From contig NC_083341.1 in NCBI RefSeq assembly GCF_019175385.1, forward strand, positions 16,562,203 through 16,626,202: 64,000 nt of DNA, in the 5' to 3' direction. The DNA comes from Lycium barbarum (lineage: Eukaryota; Streptophyta; Magnoliopsida; Solanales; Solanaceae). A model generated the notes under the pieces. That model ran no database searches and was not told where the DNA came from. It was given only the letters and a program-made list of their open reading frames with translations. The translations under genes and the position numbers were made by a program. Of the stretch, positions 1 through 10,554 are shown piece after piece; position 1 is the first letter of the stretch; each line of letters starts with the position of its first letter.

Positions 1-812
1 TATCCACAATTCCACACATTAAATCCACATACTCAGCTAGCTCGAGGGTTGAATTTTGTCCGACTGCTAATTCATATGCTACTAAGTTTCTTAATATAAC
101 TTCAGAATCAGAATGTAATGTGATTTCAGGGAGATAAAATGCGCGTTGTTCCCCTTCCTCCTCCTCGACGAATTTAATATCCCTGATGCCTCCTTCTGTA
201 AGCTTGAAATTAATTTTAGCCATTTCGTTAAGTTCTGTAACTGATGGAATCTCAATCTCTTGTATGACTAAACGTGTTTTCATCGTCCTGTTTATTGACT
301 AAAACATTGATGTGATCCCATGGCAAATTCGTCATCAAACTAACCGGTTTCGCTAACATTTGCATCCCTGGAAGGCCAAGATTCACAGCAGTCTGCACAA
401 TTGGGACAATAAATGCAAAGCTCATCGGCGTAATTCGTCCTTCTTCGACTTTTTGATTGTTGACTATCAAATGAGGCATATAAGCCAGCAAATGAGGGCT
501 ATTGAAGTTACGAAATTCCTTTTGCTCTGTCAACTTAAGAGGAGAATGTGCCTTGCAGAAGTTGTAGAATTCCTCCCTATATAGCGTACTATAAGGTTGA
601 AAGAGCGCTTTTCGCGTTTCAATTAGAACAAAAGAGGGAATTTGATTCTCTAGCATCATAACATCTCGAGCCAAAGTTCTTCGTTCAGAATCATCAACTT
701 CTTCCTCACCTGCAGGGGGCGGATCAAACGTTAGTGTAGCGAGTTCATTTGAATCTAGTACTTTCAACACAGAACATAAATTTATATGTAAAAGAGATAA
801 TGGTAAAAACAC
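1..812 (-). pseudogene. DUF247 / UPF0481 protein gene, broken (5' missing, frameshift, continues past window edge)
   Basis: The minus strand encodes the DUF247 hallmark LARDVMMLENQIPSFVL, then a stretch with HSPLKLTEQKEF and SPHLLAYMPHLIV, as in plant UPF0481 (At3g02645-like) proteins. The first frame stops at 252-254. Homology resumes at once in another frame with IPSVTELNEMAKINFKLTEG, then acidic residues and ITLHSDSEVILRNLVAYELA, the conserved DUF247 C-terminal half. A single frameshift near 265-290 therefore separates two halves of one coding region; these genes usually lack introns there. The roughly 100 N-terminal residues expected before the LENQIP motif are absent, and MITE and LTR sequence begins about where they should lie. 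DUF247 proteins commonly end in a membrane-anchoring segment, which would lie beyond position 1. Their biochemical role is mostly unknown. A sequencing error could mimic the frameshift, but the missing 5' end supports a pseudogene. Confidence 0.8.
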
Positions 813-921
813 ATCTGAACTATCACTTTTTCGCGACTTTTACACTTCAACTATCAGTTATTTCCTTTTCCTATATGAACTATCACCATCTATGTATTAA
901 AAAAAAAAAACTAGTTGAGTA
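813..921. repeat. MITE-like fragment between the DUF247 remnant and the LTR
   Basis: It contains two similar GAACTATCAC phrases about 65 bp apart and an A-tract, a pattern typical of Solanaceae MITE ends. Only one end is visible. The other was probably lost when the LTR element arrived at 922. No coding content. Confidence 0.4.
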
Positions 922-1634
922 TGTTTACCCTGAATTTGGATAATCAATTAAATTTGTGAGTGGGTATAAGATATGTGGTTAAGTCTCAATCTACTTGATG
1001 AAAGAAAGATATAAATATAAATATAGATATGGTATGACGAGAGCGATGATAATCTGTGGTTTTGCTATATACTCGTATGCACACCAATGTATGAGTGCTA
1101 TTCAATTGAAGAAATGCAAGAAATAAACACAACAAATGTGACCGAAATCGGGTACTTGAGAGAGATATTTTATATATATATATTGCTAATACAGAGTGTT
1201 CTTGATGTGTGAAAAAACGAATCCCACAAAGGAGAGGGATGAGCTCTATTTATAGTGTTGCCTCTATGGGCCTCATACAATACAAATCCTTAAAAAATAA
1301 GAGGAAGGACAACTCTGAGCGGGTTAGGTTGACCGTACGGTCTGACACACGCATGGTTGGTGATTGACCATGACAGGACGCTACCGACGCGTGGCTCACG
1401 CGCAACGGCTCTACCGGACCAATAGCCACGGATATTCAGACTAACGGCCCCGACCGACCCGATGATGAAGAAACCGGACCAAACGGTGCCCCTGCTCAGC
1501 TCCGGTCCGAGCTATCTTCCGGTCCGAGCGTTCCTCCGGTTCAGAATGAAAGTCTCCACCCATGTTCTTGTAACCTTCTTCCTTCGATCCCTCGTCTCTC
1601 CGGTTTGACTCATATCCGGTTTTTACCGTATACA
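922..1634 (-). repeat. 3' LTR of the Tat-like element (713 bp, TG...CA)
   Basis: On plus it opens TGTTTACCCTGAATTTGG and ends CCGTATACA. The first 72 bp recur at 9692-9763 beside the PBS, which fixes the LTR edge. A purine-rich run on the minus strand abuts the inner edge. Confidence 0.85.
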
Positions 1635-1655
1635 GATAGTCCCCACACTTCCCGG
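1635..1655 (-). other. Polypurine tract of the Tat-like element
   Basis: Read on minus, the purine-rich CCGGGAAGTGTGGGGACTATC lies immediately before the LTR start TGTATACGG, the expected place for plus-strand priming in reverse transcription. Confidence 0.55.
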
Positions 1656-1909
1656 ATCACCGATCTATCGGAGCAACGGGAAGTGGATGAATCACGAAGC
1701 TGGTGACTCCGTTAGCTCGTTGTTATCTTCTCATTTTGACGGGAACGGTTGCGTTACGTCTCCCTTTTCAGCGGCCACCTGCCCTATCCCGGATGGTCCG
1801 CTCTGACAACCGCCGCATGCACGTCGTTTCGAGTCGCTTCTCATTAATTATGGGGGCACGTGGCGCTCCTGGATTGGCCGGGGAATCGTAACCGCCACAG
1901 TCCCTTGCC

Positions 1910-1917
1910 TATATAAG
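1910..1917 (+). promoter_or_regulatory. TATA box of the antisense gene
   Basis: TATATAAG lies about 308 bp upstream of the ATG at 2225, inside the retroelement and on the strand opposite to its gag-pol. It suggests that the antisense ORF has its own promoter; transcription is inferred. Confidence 0.5.
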
Positions 1918-2224
1918 GCCCTTCCATTTCATCATTTGAACATTTAGTTCTTCGACTAATCCTTTTTGCTTCAAACGTTCCGCCTCTTACACATTCAATA
2001 TCTTTGCTCATAATCATCTAAAAAACTTGATTCTTGTTGATCTGCTGCTTGCATTACGTGAAAAGGATCAATTCCGCCACCTTTTCTACTTGTTATTCTC
2101 GCCTGTTGTTGCTTCCTTCTGTAGCTTTTGCCATTTTTTGAACCTTTTGATTGTTCCCTTTGCTCTTTTGCCTTCTTTATCTCCTCTTTCGAATCCATTC
2201 AACTTCTTCCTTTCATATTTCCCA

Positions 2225-5078
2225 ATGTCTGAAACCACTTCCCATGACATTCCCTCGGTTTCATCCCCAGGAACCGAGGCCCTATCTCCGGCTAAAGCAA
2301 AGACCTCCTTCGAGCCTACAGCCTCGGATATTATACAGGCCAAACCCAACTTCAACAAAGACCTCGAGGTTGAAAAACCTTCGTCGGTGTCCGACAGGGG
2401 ATTCGATGTGAGGCGATACCCCTCCTCCATTACCGAGGATAAGCTCGACCTGGTCCGGGCTGACTGTGGGTGGCATACGCGCTCGGTTCAAGTCTCCGCC
2501 CCCGGGCCAGACGAATCAGTCACCGACCACCGGAAAGGCTTTTTGTACGTTTACACTTACCCCTTCACTCTCAAACTCGACCCTCCGATCGACCCGGTCA
2601 TCTTAGACATATGTCGGACTTACGGCGTGACCTTGGCCCAAATCGGTCCGATTGTTTGGAGGGTCGTGGCGTGCCTCCGGCTACTGGCCAATAACGCCGA
2701 GAAATAGCTCACGTTGGCCCACTTGATACGCCTATATTCCCCGAGGCTATTCCGGGGCGGCGTAATAAAACTAGCAAAACGCAGCCGGAATCCCTTTTTC
2801 TCGAAGATGGATGAAGACAGAGACCGAGGCTGGTTGGAGCGGTTCATCCGGGTGCGAACCTCGGACATCATTCCGAATGATTTCATACCCTTCCCGGAAG
2901 AGTGGAACAACAATCGTAAGCCTGAACTTCGAGTTATTGCCTTTGTATGTTTTATCATTCTTCAGTCTTATTTTCTCACTGCTTTTCTTATTTTTATTAG
3001 CCAACGGATACATTCCTCCGGTCGTCCGTAACCTGAATGAATAGGTCACGGCACTCCTCAGCCAGTATGACCACGACAACCGGACATGGGCCCACCTGTC
3101 AGGCGACCGATGGGTCGCCCAAAACCACGGTAGTACTTTGCTTTTACCCGTGTTCACTGTATTTTTCACTATCCGCACTCATTGTCTCTTCGACTTTCAG
3201 GTTTACCCAAGGGCTCGGTGGATCCAAGACCGGAGTCGGGCGCCGAGCCCACAGCGTCGGCACCTGAGTTCGATTCAGCGGGTGCGTCTCGTGCCCTTGC
3301 TGCTGCTACCGCTACTAAAAGGAAGAGGCCCTCGGAGAGAGGGCAAAAGTCGAAGAAGAGGGCGAGGAGCGTCGCCCGGTCCTCACGGGATGAAGCACAA
3401 CCCGATATCATTATTCGGAGAGTTGATGCCGATTCTCCCGTGGCTCCGATCCCTGAGGAGGTTGTTGTCGTTTCACCTCTTCCTTCTGCTGCTGAAGGAT
3501 TTCTGGTTCCGGTCTCACAAACAGGTGCGGAAGAAATTATTTCCCCGGCTCCTCTAAAGTCGATTGACTTTGTCGACATTACAGGTGAAACTTCTTCTGA
3601 AGAAGCTCCCCTGCAGAGGATAAGGAGGTCTGGGGAGGTGGCCGCTGCTGAAGTCGGTCAAAGGACTGGGCCGGTCCCGGAGATCGAAGTCCCCGTTGAC
3701 GTCGATCTGACGCCCGAGCATGAGCCTGCTACAACTACGGAACCCCCGATCTTTGCCAAAGATATTGAGGCTGCTCCAAGTTCCTCTACTCCGGCTCCGA
3801 GGCCTGACGAGTTTGACGATATGTTCTCGGGCACCCCTCCCGCTATCGGCGAAGCTGCGGGATTCAGGCATCTCCCTATCGCTCGGGCCACGAGGTCGGC
3901 CAGCCGATCCTCCGAATCTGGGGCCAGGGACAGCTTGGTGCGTATTTTCCCGGCGCCAAGCATAAAGCCGAGGAGAACAAAATCGGTCGTGGTCACCGTC
4001 CCCGAGGACTGCAGCTTCTTTTCTCGCCCGGTGGGCGTAGCGAGCTATCTGAGGCCTCTTGTCTCGGATTCGGACAAGCGGAAGATGACCGGGGTCACCT
4101 GGCAAAGCCTCATCAACGAGGGTATGCATGCGGGCAACCGGGTAGGATTTTAAGCCGTTTCTGCACACCTTTACTGAGGATTTTAACCTTGTCCAGTTCA
4201 AGTTTTTAACTTGCTTTCTTTTGCAGAGTGTGGTTCTTGTCAACGAGGCCTTCGTCCGCGCCCAGCAAGAGATGGATGATCTTAAGGGCCAATTGGATGC
4301 CCAGGGCCGGGAAATGGAGAAGTATCTGCACCTTCTTCGGGAGAAGGAGGAGGAGTTGAGCCGAGCGGTCGCTCTTTCCAATCTTCAGCCCGAGCTTAAC
4401 GCAGCGAAGGCTGAGAACAGTCAGCTGGGGAGTGAACTGGTCGCCATGACCGAATACAATCGGAGCCTCGAAGCTGAGAAGATCGACCTTAGCCGGGATG
4501 ACGCTCAAATTTCCTCGAGGCTCGGTGAGCTTGAGACCACTTTCTCCTAACTCCGGGAGGAGCTAGATTTGGTGAAGTCGAATGCTACGAGCTTGGCCGA
4601 GAGGAACTGGCTGCTCGAATCTGAGAGTGCCCGGTATCAAGAGTGTGCTAGGGTGTTCAAAGAGAAAGCAGAGAGCAGGGCCCGGATGTGCGATGATCTG
4701 AAGAACGAACTTAAGGAAACGACCGATGCAAATGGTACCCTCCAGGCTGAGCTTCAATCGGCCATCCAGATGCAGAATGTTCTTAGGGAGGCTCGGGATG
4801 CCCTAGCAGCAAAGTTAGCCCAGGTCGAGGCTGATTTGAACGAGGCTCTGAAGAGCGTCGAGGCCGCCGAGGCTTAGGCTACTATTGTTGCTGAGTATGA
4901 GAAGTGGAAGTCCCGGAGGATTACTCTCGAGCAAGCCGAGCATGGCTTTACCGATCTTCCGGCCCTTATTGCCGAGGCTAAAAGGGCCGAAGGAGAGGCC
5001 AAGGATGCTCTCGGTTCCGACTCCGATGACTCTGAGCGGACAGAGTCTGAGCGCTCCGGTTCCAGCCATTCCGAGTAG
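2225..5078 (+). pseudogene. Four-exon antisense ORF of the Tat-like element (Transposase_28-like N-terminus, coiled-coil C-terminus)
   Basis: The proposed exons are 2225-2915, 3001-3129, 3201-4141 and 4227-5078. All three introns are GT-AG, 71-85 bp long and phase-consistent. Exon 1 encodes a region like the plant 'putative gypsy type transposon' domain (PF04195), with LAHLIRLYSPRLFRGGVIKL and RTSDIIPNDFIPFPEEWN. Exon 3 encodes a low-complexity basic/acidic linker with KRKRPSERGQKSKKRARS, a probable nuclear localisation signal. Exon 4 encodes a long Glu/Ala/Leu-rich coiled coil ending in a Ser/Asp/Glu tail. Four in-frame stops (2705 TAG, 3042 TAG, 4548 TAA, 4875 TAG) interrupt it, with no frameshift. 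The strand is opposite to gag-pol, matching the antisense ORFs described for Tat elements. Function is unknown; DNA or chromatin binding is only a guess. Confidence 0.7.
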
Positions 5079-6172
5079 ATTAGGGCCTGTACTTGGCTTT
5101 TATCTTTGTTTTATTTTTTGCCTCTGCAGGACTTTGGTTTTTCGATGTAAAAAACATCCCTTTGTATAAATGAAAAATGTATCTTTCTGGTTTCCTTGTT
5201 TGAATGTTTGCTATTACTTTTGCCAGAAGTGTTGGTCCGTTTTGAGGGCAAGCTGGCTCGTAGTCGTTAGTTCATCGTGCTCGTAGGACTTACCCGATGC
5301 GTTGTGAATTCAGATGTCTCCGAAACACGATAGACGTTTCCTTAGGGCCGGTATTTCTTCGGCCTTGGCTAAGTTTTGACGTAACGGTCCCCGTTTGGGG
5401 AAGTTTATCAAATTTTTGCTCAGATCATTGTGACCTCGTTGCCTTAGTCGAATTTTTTTGACGATTTTGGCTCGGTTCGCTATGACCTCGTTGCCTTTGT
5501 CGAATTTCGACCATTGTGCACGGTATAGGGCGTGTGAATGAAGTAGTGTCGAAATACAGCGGTTATCACCGGGGTAAAGTCCATTTATCAGAAAGACACC
5601 CGAGATATTATTATCCGAACTTTCGATAGTTTTGTGCTTGCAAAATGTTTGTTCACATGAGAATTTTCATTCCTTTTGCCTTTGCCGTAGCAAATACTAA
5701 ATGGGACACGATTCATTATGATCGTTTGGTCCTTACATCGAATGCTAAATGGGACACGATTCATTATGATCGTTTGGTCCTTACATCGAAGGCTATGGCC
5801 GGTGGCCGGGATAATTTTGCCGTAGCAAGTGTTGAGTTTCTCCGTCTTCTTTGACCGGGGTAATCTTCGATGAGGGCATAGTATTCCCCTAGCATTTACC
5901 CTAGCTGCAAGGTCGGGTGAGTGCTATTAAGTCCCCACTCGGATGGCGTGACCTCGATGGTCCGAACGTTAGTCCTTTATTTTTGTCAAGTAACACGTTG
6001 TACTTGTTGCCTCATTAAAAACTTTGTCGGAAAACCCATTTTGGGACAAAACCGTGCTAAGGAAAAGAGTGCAACACGTGTTTTCAGATTTGGGTTCTCT
6101 GCTCTGCCTGGTATTTGGCTTTCTGCAAAAACGAAAAGGTCACAAATAGAGAAAACATGGGGTATTCTTACC
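5079..6172. other. Spacer between antisense gene and pol, with a 48-bp tandem duplication
   Basis: The first part (to about 5190) looks like the 3' UTR of the antisense gene. At 5697-5790 a 48-bp unit containing GGGACACGATTCATTATGAT is present twice in tandem. I see no convincing coding sequence; the short ORFs are incidental. Confidence 0.5.
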
Positions 6173-8216
6173 TTAGCAGTAGTATCTCTTTAGATGAGCC
6201 ACATTCCAGTTATTGCGCAACCGCTGCCCGTCCATGGACTCCAGCTGGTATGAACCTTTGCCCGTTACTTCGGTTATCTTATAGGGTCCTTCCCAGTTCG
6301 GGCCCAGTTGTCATTCGTTGGGATTCTTGGTGTTCAAGGTAACTTTTCGGAGCACCAAGTCCCCAACTTGGAAATGACGAAAATTGGCTCTCCGATTGTA
6401 GTATCTTTCCACCCTTTGTTTTTGAGCAGCAACACGGACCAACGCGTTTTCGCGAAGCTCTTCCGTGAGGTCGAGTCTTACAGCCATGGCCTCCTCGTTT
6501 GATTCCTCGGTTGCATATCGGAACCGGAGGGTCTGTTCACCAACTTCTACGGGGATAAGAGCTTCTGCCCCATAAACCAACGAGAAGGGAGTCTCCCCCG
6601 TACTCGATTTCGATGTAGTTCTGTAAGCCCATAATATCTCCGGTAATATTTCTCTCCAATGATGCTTCGAGTCTTTTCCTCAGGTTTTGGATTATTGTCT
6701 CGTTCGTGGATTTCGCTTGTCCGTTTGCACATGGGTGATACGGAGTTGATACAATTTTCTTGATCTTCAACCCTTCGAGAAATTTGTTGACTTTGCCGCC
6801 TACGAACTGGGGCCCGTTGTCACAAGTTATCTCGGCGGGGATGCCAAAGCGACAGATGATGTGATCCCATATGAAGTCGATGACCTCCTTTTCTCTGATT
6901 TTTTCAAAGGCCTGCGCTTCAACCTATTTGGAGAAATAATCAGTCATAAACAAAATGAAACGGGCTTTACCTGGTGCCCATGGTAACGGGCCGACAATGT
7001 CCATTCCCCACATCACGAAAGGCCAGGGTGACACCACCGAATGCAACAACTCTCCGGGCTGATGAATCATCGGAGCATGCCTTTGACACCCATCACATTT
7101 ACGGACAAAATTTTTTTAGTCTTCGTCCATTCGGTTGCAATAGTAACCGACCCTGATAATCTTTCGGGCCAGAGCATCGGCACCGGAGTGATTGCCGCAT
7201 GTCCCTTCGTGCACCTCTCTCATCACGTACACCGTCTCCTTGGGGCCCAAACACTTGGCCAGTGGTCCGAAGAAAGACCGCCGATACAATTGGCCGTCTA
7301 CCAAGCAAAAACGGGCAGCCTTTGTCCTTAGTGACCGTGATTCCTTTGGGTCATTTGGGAGCTTACCATCACGCAAGTAGTCGATGTATTTGTTGCGCCA
7401 ATCCCAAGTTAAACCCATAGTGTTTATTTCAGCGTGTCCGTTTTCTATGGCTGTGTTTGACAAGGGCACCGTCGCCCCGGGGTTGATTTCCTCCCCTTCG
7501 ACCGAGGATCCCAAATTTGCCAATGCATCGGCCTCGCTGTTCTGCTCCCTCGGTATGTGCTGCATGGTCCATTCTTTAAATCGATGAAGTACCACTTGGG
7601 TTTTTTTGAGATACCTCTGCACCCGTTCGTCCTTGACCTCGAAGACGCCGTTCACCTGGTTCACGACCAAAAGCGAATCGCACTTTGCTTCGATTATTTC
7701 GGCCCCCATACTTCGAGCCAATTCCAAACCTGCAATCATAGCCTCGTACTCGGCTTCATTGTTAATCAATTTAGCAGTTCTAATGGACTGTCGAATGGCA
7801 TCCTCGGTCGGGGTCCTAAGGACGATCCCTAGCCCGGAACCTCTGAGGTTCGAGACTCCGTCCGTGTGTAGAGACCAGATGCCCGAGGCCTTTCCCGAGG
7901 TCAGCAGAAGCTTTCTCTCGACCTTGGGGACCATTGCCGGGGTAAAATCTGCCACGAAGTCGGCCAAGATCTAGGATTTGATGGTCGTTCGAGGTTTGTA
8001 CTCGATATCATAACCGCTAATTTCTACAGCCCATTTGGTTAACCTACCTGATAATTCCGGCTTATGCATGATGTTTTTCAGAGGATAAGTAGTTACTACA
8101 CATATTGGATGGCATTGAAAATTGGGCTTGAGCTTTCTAGAAGCGCTTACCAATGCTAATGCCAATTTTTCCAAATAGGGATAACGGGTCTCCGCATCCC
8201 CCAAAGTTCTACTCAC
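6173..8216 (-). pseudogene. pol remnant: RT end, RNase H, archaeal-type RNase H, integrase
   Basis: From 8216 downward, RYPYLEKLALALVSASRKL and SGRLTKWAVEISGYDIEY are the RT/RNase H tail. WSLHTDGVSNLRGSGLGIVL, NNEAEYEAMIAGLELA and HIPREQNSEADALANLGS mark a second, archaeal-type RNase H. The integrase shows the zinc finger (VHEGTCGNHSG, then CDGCQRH), the first Asp in MDIVGPLP and the second in TCDNGPQF. The third catalytic site, 35 residues later, reads GQAKSTNE, so the expected Glu is Lys (codon 6711-6713). The C-terminus has LVYGAEALIPVEVGEQ and ends NWNVAHLKRYYC at 6173. Stops at 7971, 7116 and 6924 and one frameshift near 6665 break it. Protease and the RT palm are deleted, so it cannot supply reverse transcription or integration. 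Confidence 0.85.
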
Positions 8217-9582
8217 GTAATAGACCCCGGCTGTTTGACGGACGTTCGACCCGTTTACTACCCCGACCTGAGAAACGGCTTGGGATCACCCTTGACTTTT
8301 CTGACCTAAAGCTTTGCCTTTCCGAATGGGAGTATGGCCGATACCTTTCCTTCGATGATTCGGCCTTTGTTTCGTAACCCTTCCTTGGTTTCTCAAAACT
8401 CCTATCCACATTTATTGGGCCTGGGGGGAGCTCGAATTGATCATCCTCCACCTGAATCTTCGACTCGTACCGATTATGGACGTCGGCCCATGTCACAGCC
8501 TCGTATTCCAGCAAGCTTTCTTTTAATTTGCACGAAGTTGTTGAGCTTAAAACATTGAGCCCCTTTGTGAAAGCTTGCGCAGCCCATTCCTCTGGAACCG
8601 AGGGGAGTTCCATCCGTTCCTTTTGGAACCGGTTGACGAACTCACGCAGTAACTCATCGTCTCTTTGGGTTATACGGAAAATATCGGCCTTGTGGGCCTG
8701 CACCTTTTTGGCACCGGTGTGGACCTTGATGAAGGCATCGACGAGCATTTCGAAGGAAGTGATCGAATGCTCGGGTAGATGGTCGTACCACGTCAATTCC
8801 CCTTTTGATAGAGTTTCCCTAAACTTCTTCAGCAGTACCGATTCAATTTCGTCCTCCTCCATATCATTGCCCTTTATGGCACATGTGTACGAGGTCACGT
8901 GCGCGTGCGGGTCCGTTGTGCCGTCGTATTTCTGGATATCCGGCATTTTGAACCTCTTCGGGATTAGCTTCGAGGCCGCACTCGGAGGAAAAGGCCTTTG
9001 GATGTACCTCTTCGAGTCCGGTCCCTTCAGTAGAGGCGGAGCCCCCGGGATTTGATCCACCCGAGAGTTGTATATTTCGACCCTCTTCTCGGTCGAGTCT
9101 ACCCATTTTTCCAAAGTTTCAAGCATTTTTAGAACCTCGGTGGAGGATCCAGCTCCGGATCCATTGCTCTCAATAACGCGTGCCTCCTCCCTTCTAGGTT
9201 CAGAAACACCGCTCGTTTTTTCCGGGGGCGCTGCTTCCCCTCAGTTTTGCAACCGGGCTATTGCGATTCCCTGTTCGGCAATCGACGTTATCTGTTCCTG
9301 TAACATTTCAAAAATCAAACGTAAGTCAATATTATCATTTGGCGGACTCGGTTCTCCCCGGTCCTGTGCCCGGGACAAAGTGACAGAATTGTGGGTATTT
9401 AGAGGGTCAATGGCCGGTAAGGCAGCATTCTCCTGATCGAAGGTGTTTTGTCGATTGAGGCCCTCTCTCGAATTAACGGGGTTAGGGTCAATGGGGTTTG
9501 GTGGTCCTCGTGGACCGCTTCCATCGTTTTCGGCCACGATTTCGTTGTTGTTGACGTGACCGGATTGCCCGCTGTCGGCCAT
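8209..9582 (-). pseudogene. gag of the Tat-like element
   Basis: The ATG at 9582 opens MADSGQSG. An in-frame TGA at 9241-9243 interrupts the frame, which then continues as MLETLEKWVDSTEKR and the retrotransposon GAG domain: FKMPDIQKYDGTTDPHAH, LTWYDHLPEHSITSFEML, FRITQRDDELLREFVNRF and ERMELPSVPEEWAAQAFTKG. This is the capsid-type GAG of plant Ty3/gypsy elements. No CCHC zinc knuckle is left. The frame ends at 8209, overlapping the RT tail, and marks the edge of the protease/RT deletion. Confidence 0.85.
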
Positions 9583-9670
9583 TTAGTCCGTTTTTTCAAA
9601 TACGAACAGAAAGTGTTTTTGATTTAGATGGGTAAGGTAGAGATCAAGGCAAAAGGCCACTATTATCTAT

Positions 9671-9688
9671 GTCCCACGGTGGGCGCCA
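9671..9688 (-). other. Primer binding site of the Tat-like element
   Basis: On minus, TGGCGCCCACCGTGGGAC lies three bases from the LTR end. This TGGCGCC-type PBS is frequent in plant gypsy elements; I have not assigned the tRNA. Confidence 0.7.
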
Positions 9689-9691
9689 AAC

Positions 9692-9763
9692 TGTTTATCC
9701 CGAATTTGGATAATCAATTAAATTTGTGAGTGGGTATAAAATATGTGGTTAAGTCTCAATCTA
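9692..9763 (-). repeat. Truncated 5' LTR of the Tat-like element (72 bp left)
   Basis: It matches 922-993 except for three transitions. Homology stops abruptly after CTCAATCTA, where unrelated LTR sequence begins. Confidence 0.85.
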
Positions 9764-10395
9764 AATAGTAATTTAAATACATAGTAGTATCGTACCTGAC
9801 TATATAGGTTCGGTGTCTTACGTACCCAGCTATAATAATGCTTGGTGTTATACGTGTCTGGCCCTACCAAGGCTCAGTGTTATATCTTCATCTTATGTAT
9901 TATGATTTCTCTATTATGTTCATTTCATTCATGCCTTACATACTCAGTACAATATTCGTACTGACGTCCGTTTTCTTTGGACGCTGTGTTCATGCCCATA
10001 GGTAGACAGGGAGGTGACCCAGATTTATAGAAGCCGATAAGCAGACTTTTGAGAGCACTCCATTATTCCGGAGGTGCCATTGATTTACTGTTTTGTGTAC
10101 ATATATGTTTTGGGCTCGACAGGGTCCTGTCCCGTCCATATGTCTAGTACTCTAGTAGAGGCTCGTAAATACGTATGTGTGGGTAGTATGGTCTCACGAT
10201 TTTCCATGTGTATATATGTATTATGTGGATAGCCAAAGGGCTTATGTATATAAAGGTAAATATGTTTCTAATGAAAATGGTTTTCCTACGATTATGAGCA
10301 TAAGAAATACGATTGTACGCAGAATGAGTAATAGAACGAGTGGTGCTCGGTGGTTAGCCCCGGGTACCCGTCATGGCCCTAGCCGGGTCGTGACA
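9764..10395 (-). repeat. Fragment of a TGTCACGACCC-type LTR
   Basis: Read on minus it opens TGTCACGACCCGGCTAGGGC, like the starts of the solo LTRs at 27896 and 59015. It shares their phrase on a 'gggcatgaaacgcag...gtcag' theme in reverse (near 9960-10020), with considerable divergence. Its other end is lost at the junction with 9763. No coding content. Confidence 0.65.
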
Positions 10396-10542
10396 CAAGC
10401 TATCTTCCATATCTTGAATGTGACGTTCTTGAAGCCTTCCATCTAAGCTATCTCCCATATCTTGAAGGCCATCCTATGTGGGCCTCCCATGATCTTCAAA
10501 GACTCCATTTTCATGAAGCTCGATGGAGTTGGTCTTGTACCA
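10396..10542 (-). repeat. Truncated 3' LTR of the second minus-strand LTR element
   Basis: It aligns with 24798-24944: both contain AAGCTATCTTCCATATCTTG and GGGCCTCCCATGATCTTC. On minus it opens TGGTACAAGACC, corresponding to TGATACAAGATC in the other LTR. It is cut at 10396. Confidence 0.75.
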
Positions 10543-10554
10543 TTCTCCCCTTCT
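10543..10554 (-). other. Polypurine tract of the second LTR element
   Basis: AGAAGGGGAGAA on minus directly precedes the LTR start TGGTAC. It overlaps the coding phrase FQEGEN, a common arrangement at the pol end of plant gypsy elements. Confidence 0.7.

Larger units (their letters stand above)
922..9763 (-). mobile_element. Ty3/gypsy LTR retrotransposon, Tat/Ogre-like, internally deleted
   Basis: In minus orientation the order is truncated 5' LTR (9763-9692), PBS, gag (9582-8209), RT-end/RNase H/archaeal RNase H/integrase (8216-6173), an antisense gene (2225-5078 on plus), a purine-rich tract and a full 3' LTR (1634-922). The second RNase H and the extra antisense ORF between integrase and the 3' LTR are, from family knowledge, traits of the Tat lineage. 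Protease and most of RT are missing: the gag frame runs directly into the end of RT. The shared 72 bp of the two LTRs differ at three positions, all transitions. The 5' LTR is cut at 9763, so no target duplication can be tested. Confidence 0.85.

Noticed and set aside
2027..2224. Upstream extension of the antisense ORF before the ATG at 2225
   Set aside because: The segment is Phe/Leu-rich and not like the family. MSETTSHD is the natural start after a 5' UTR.
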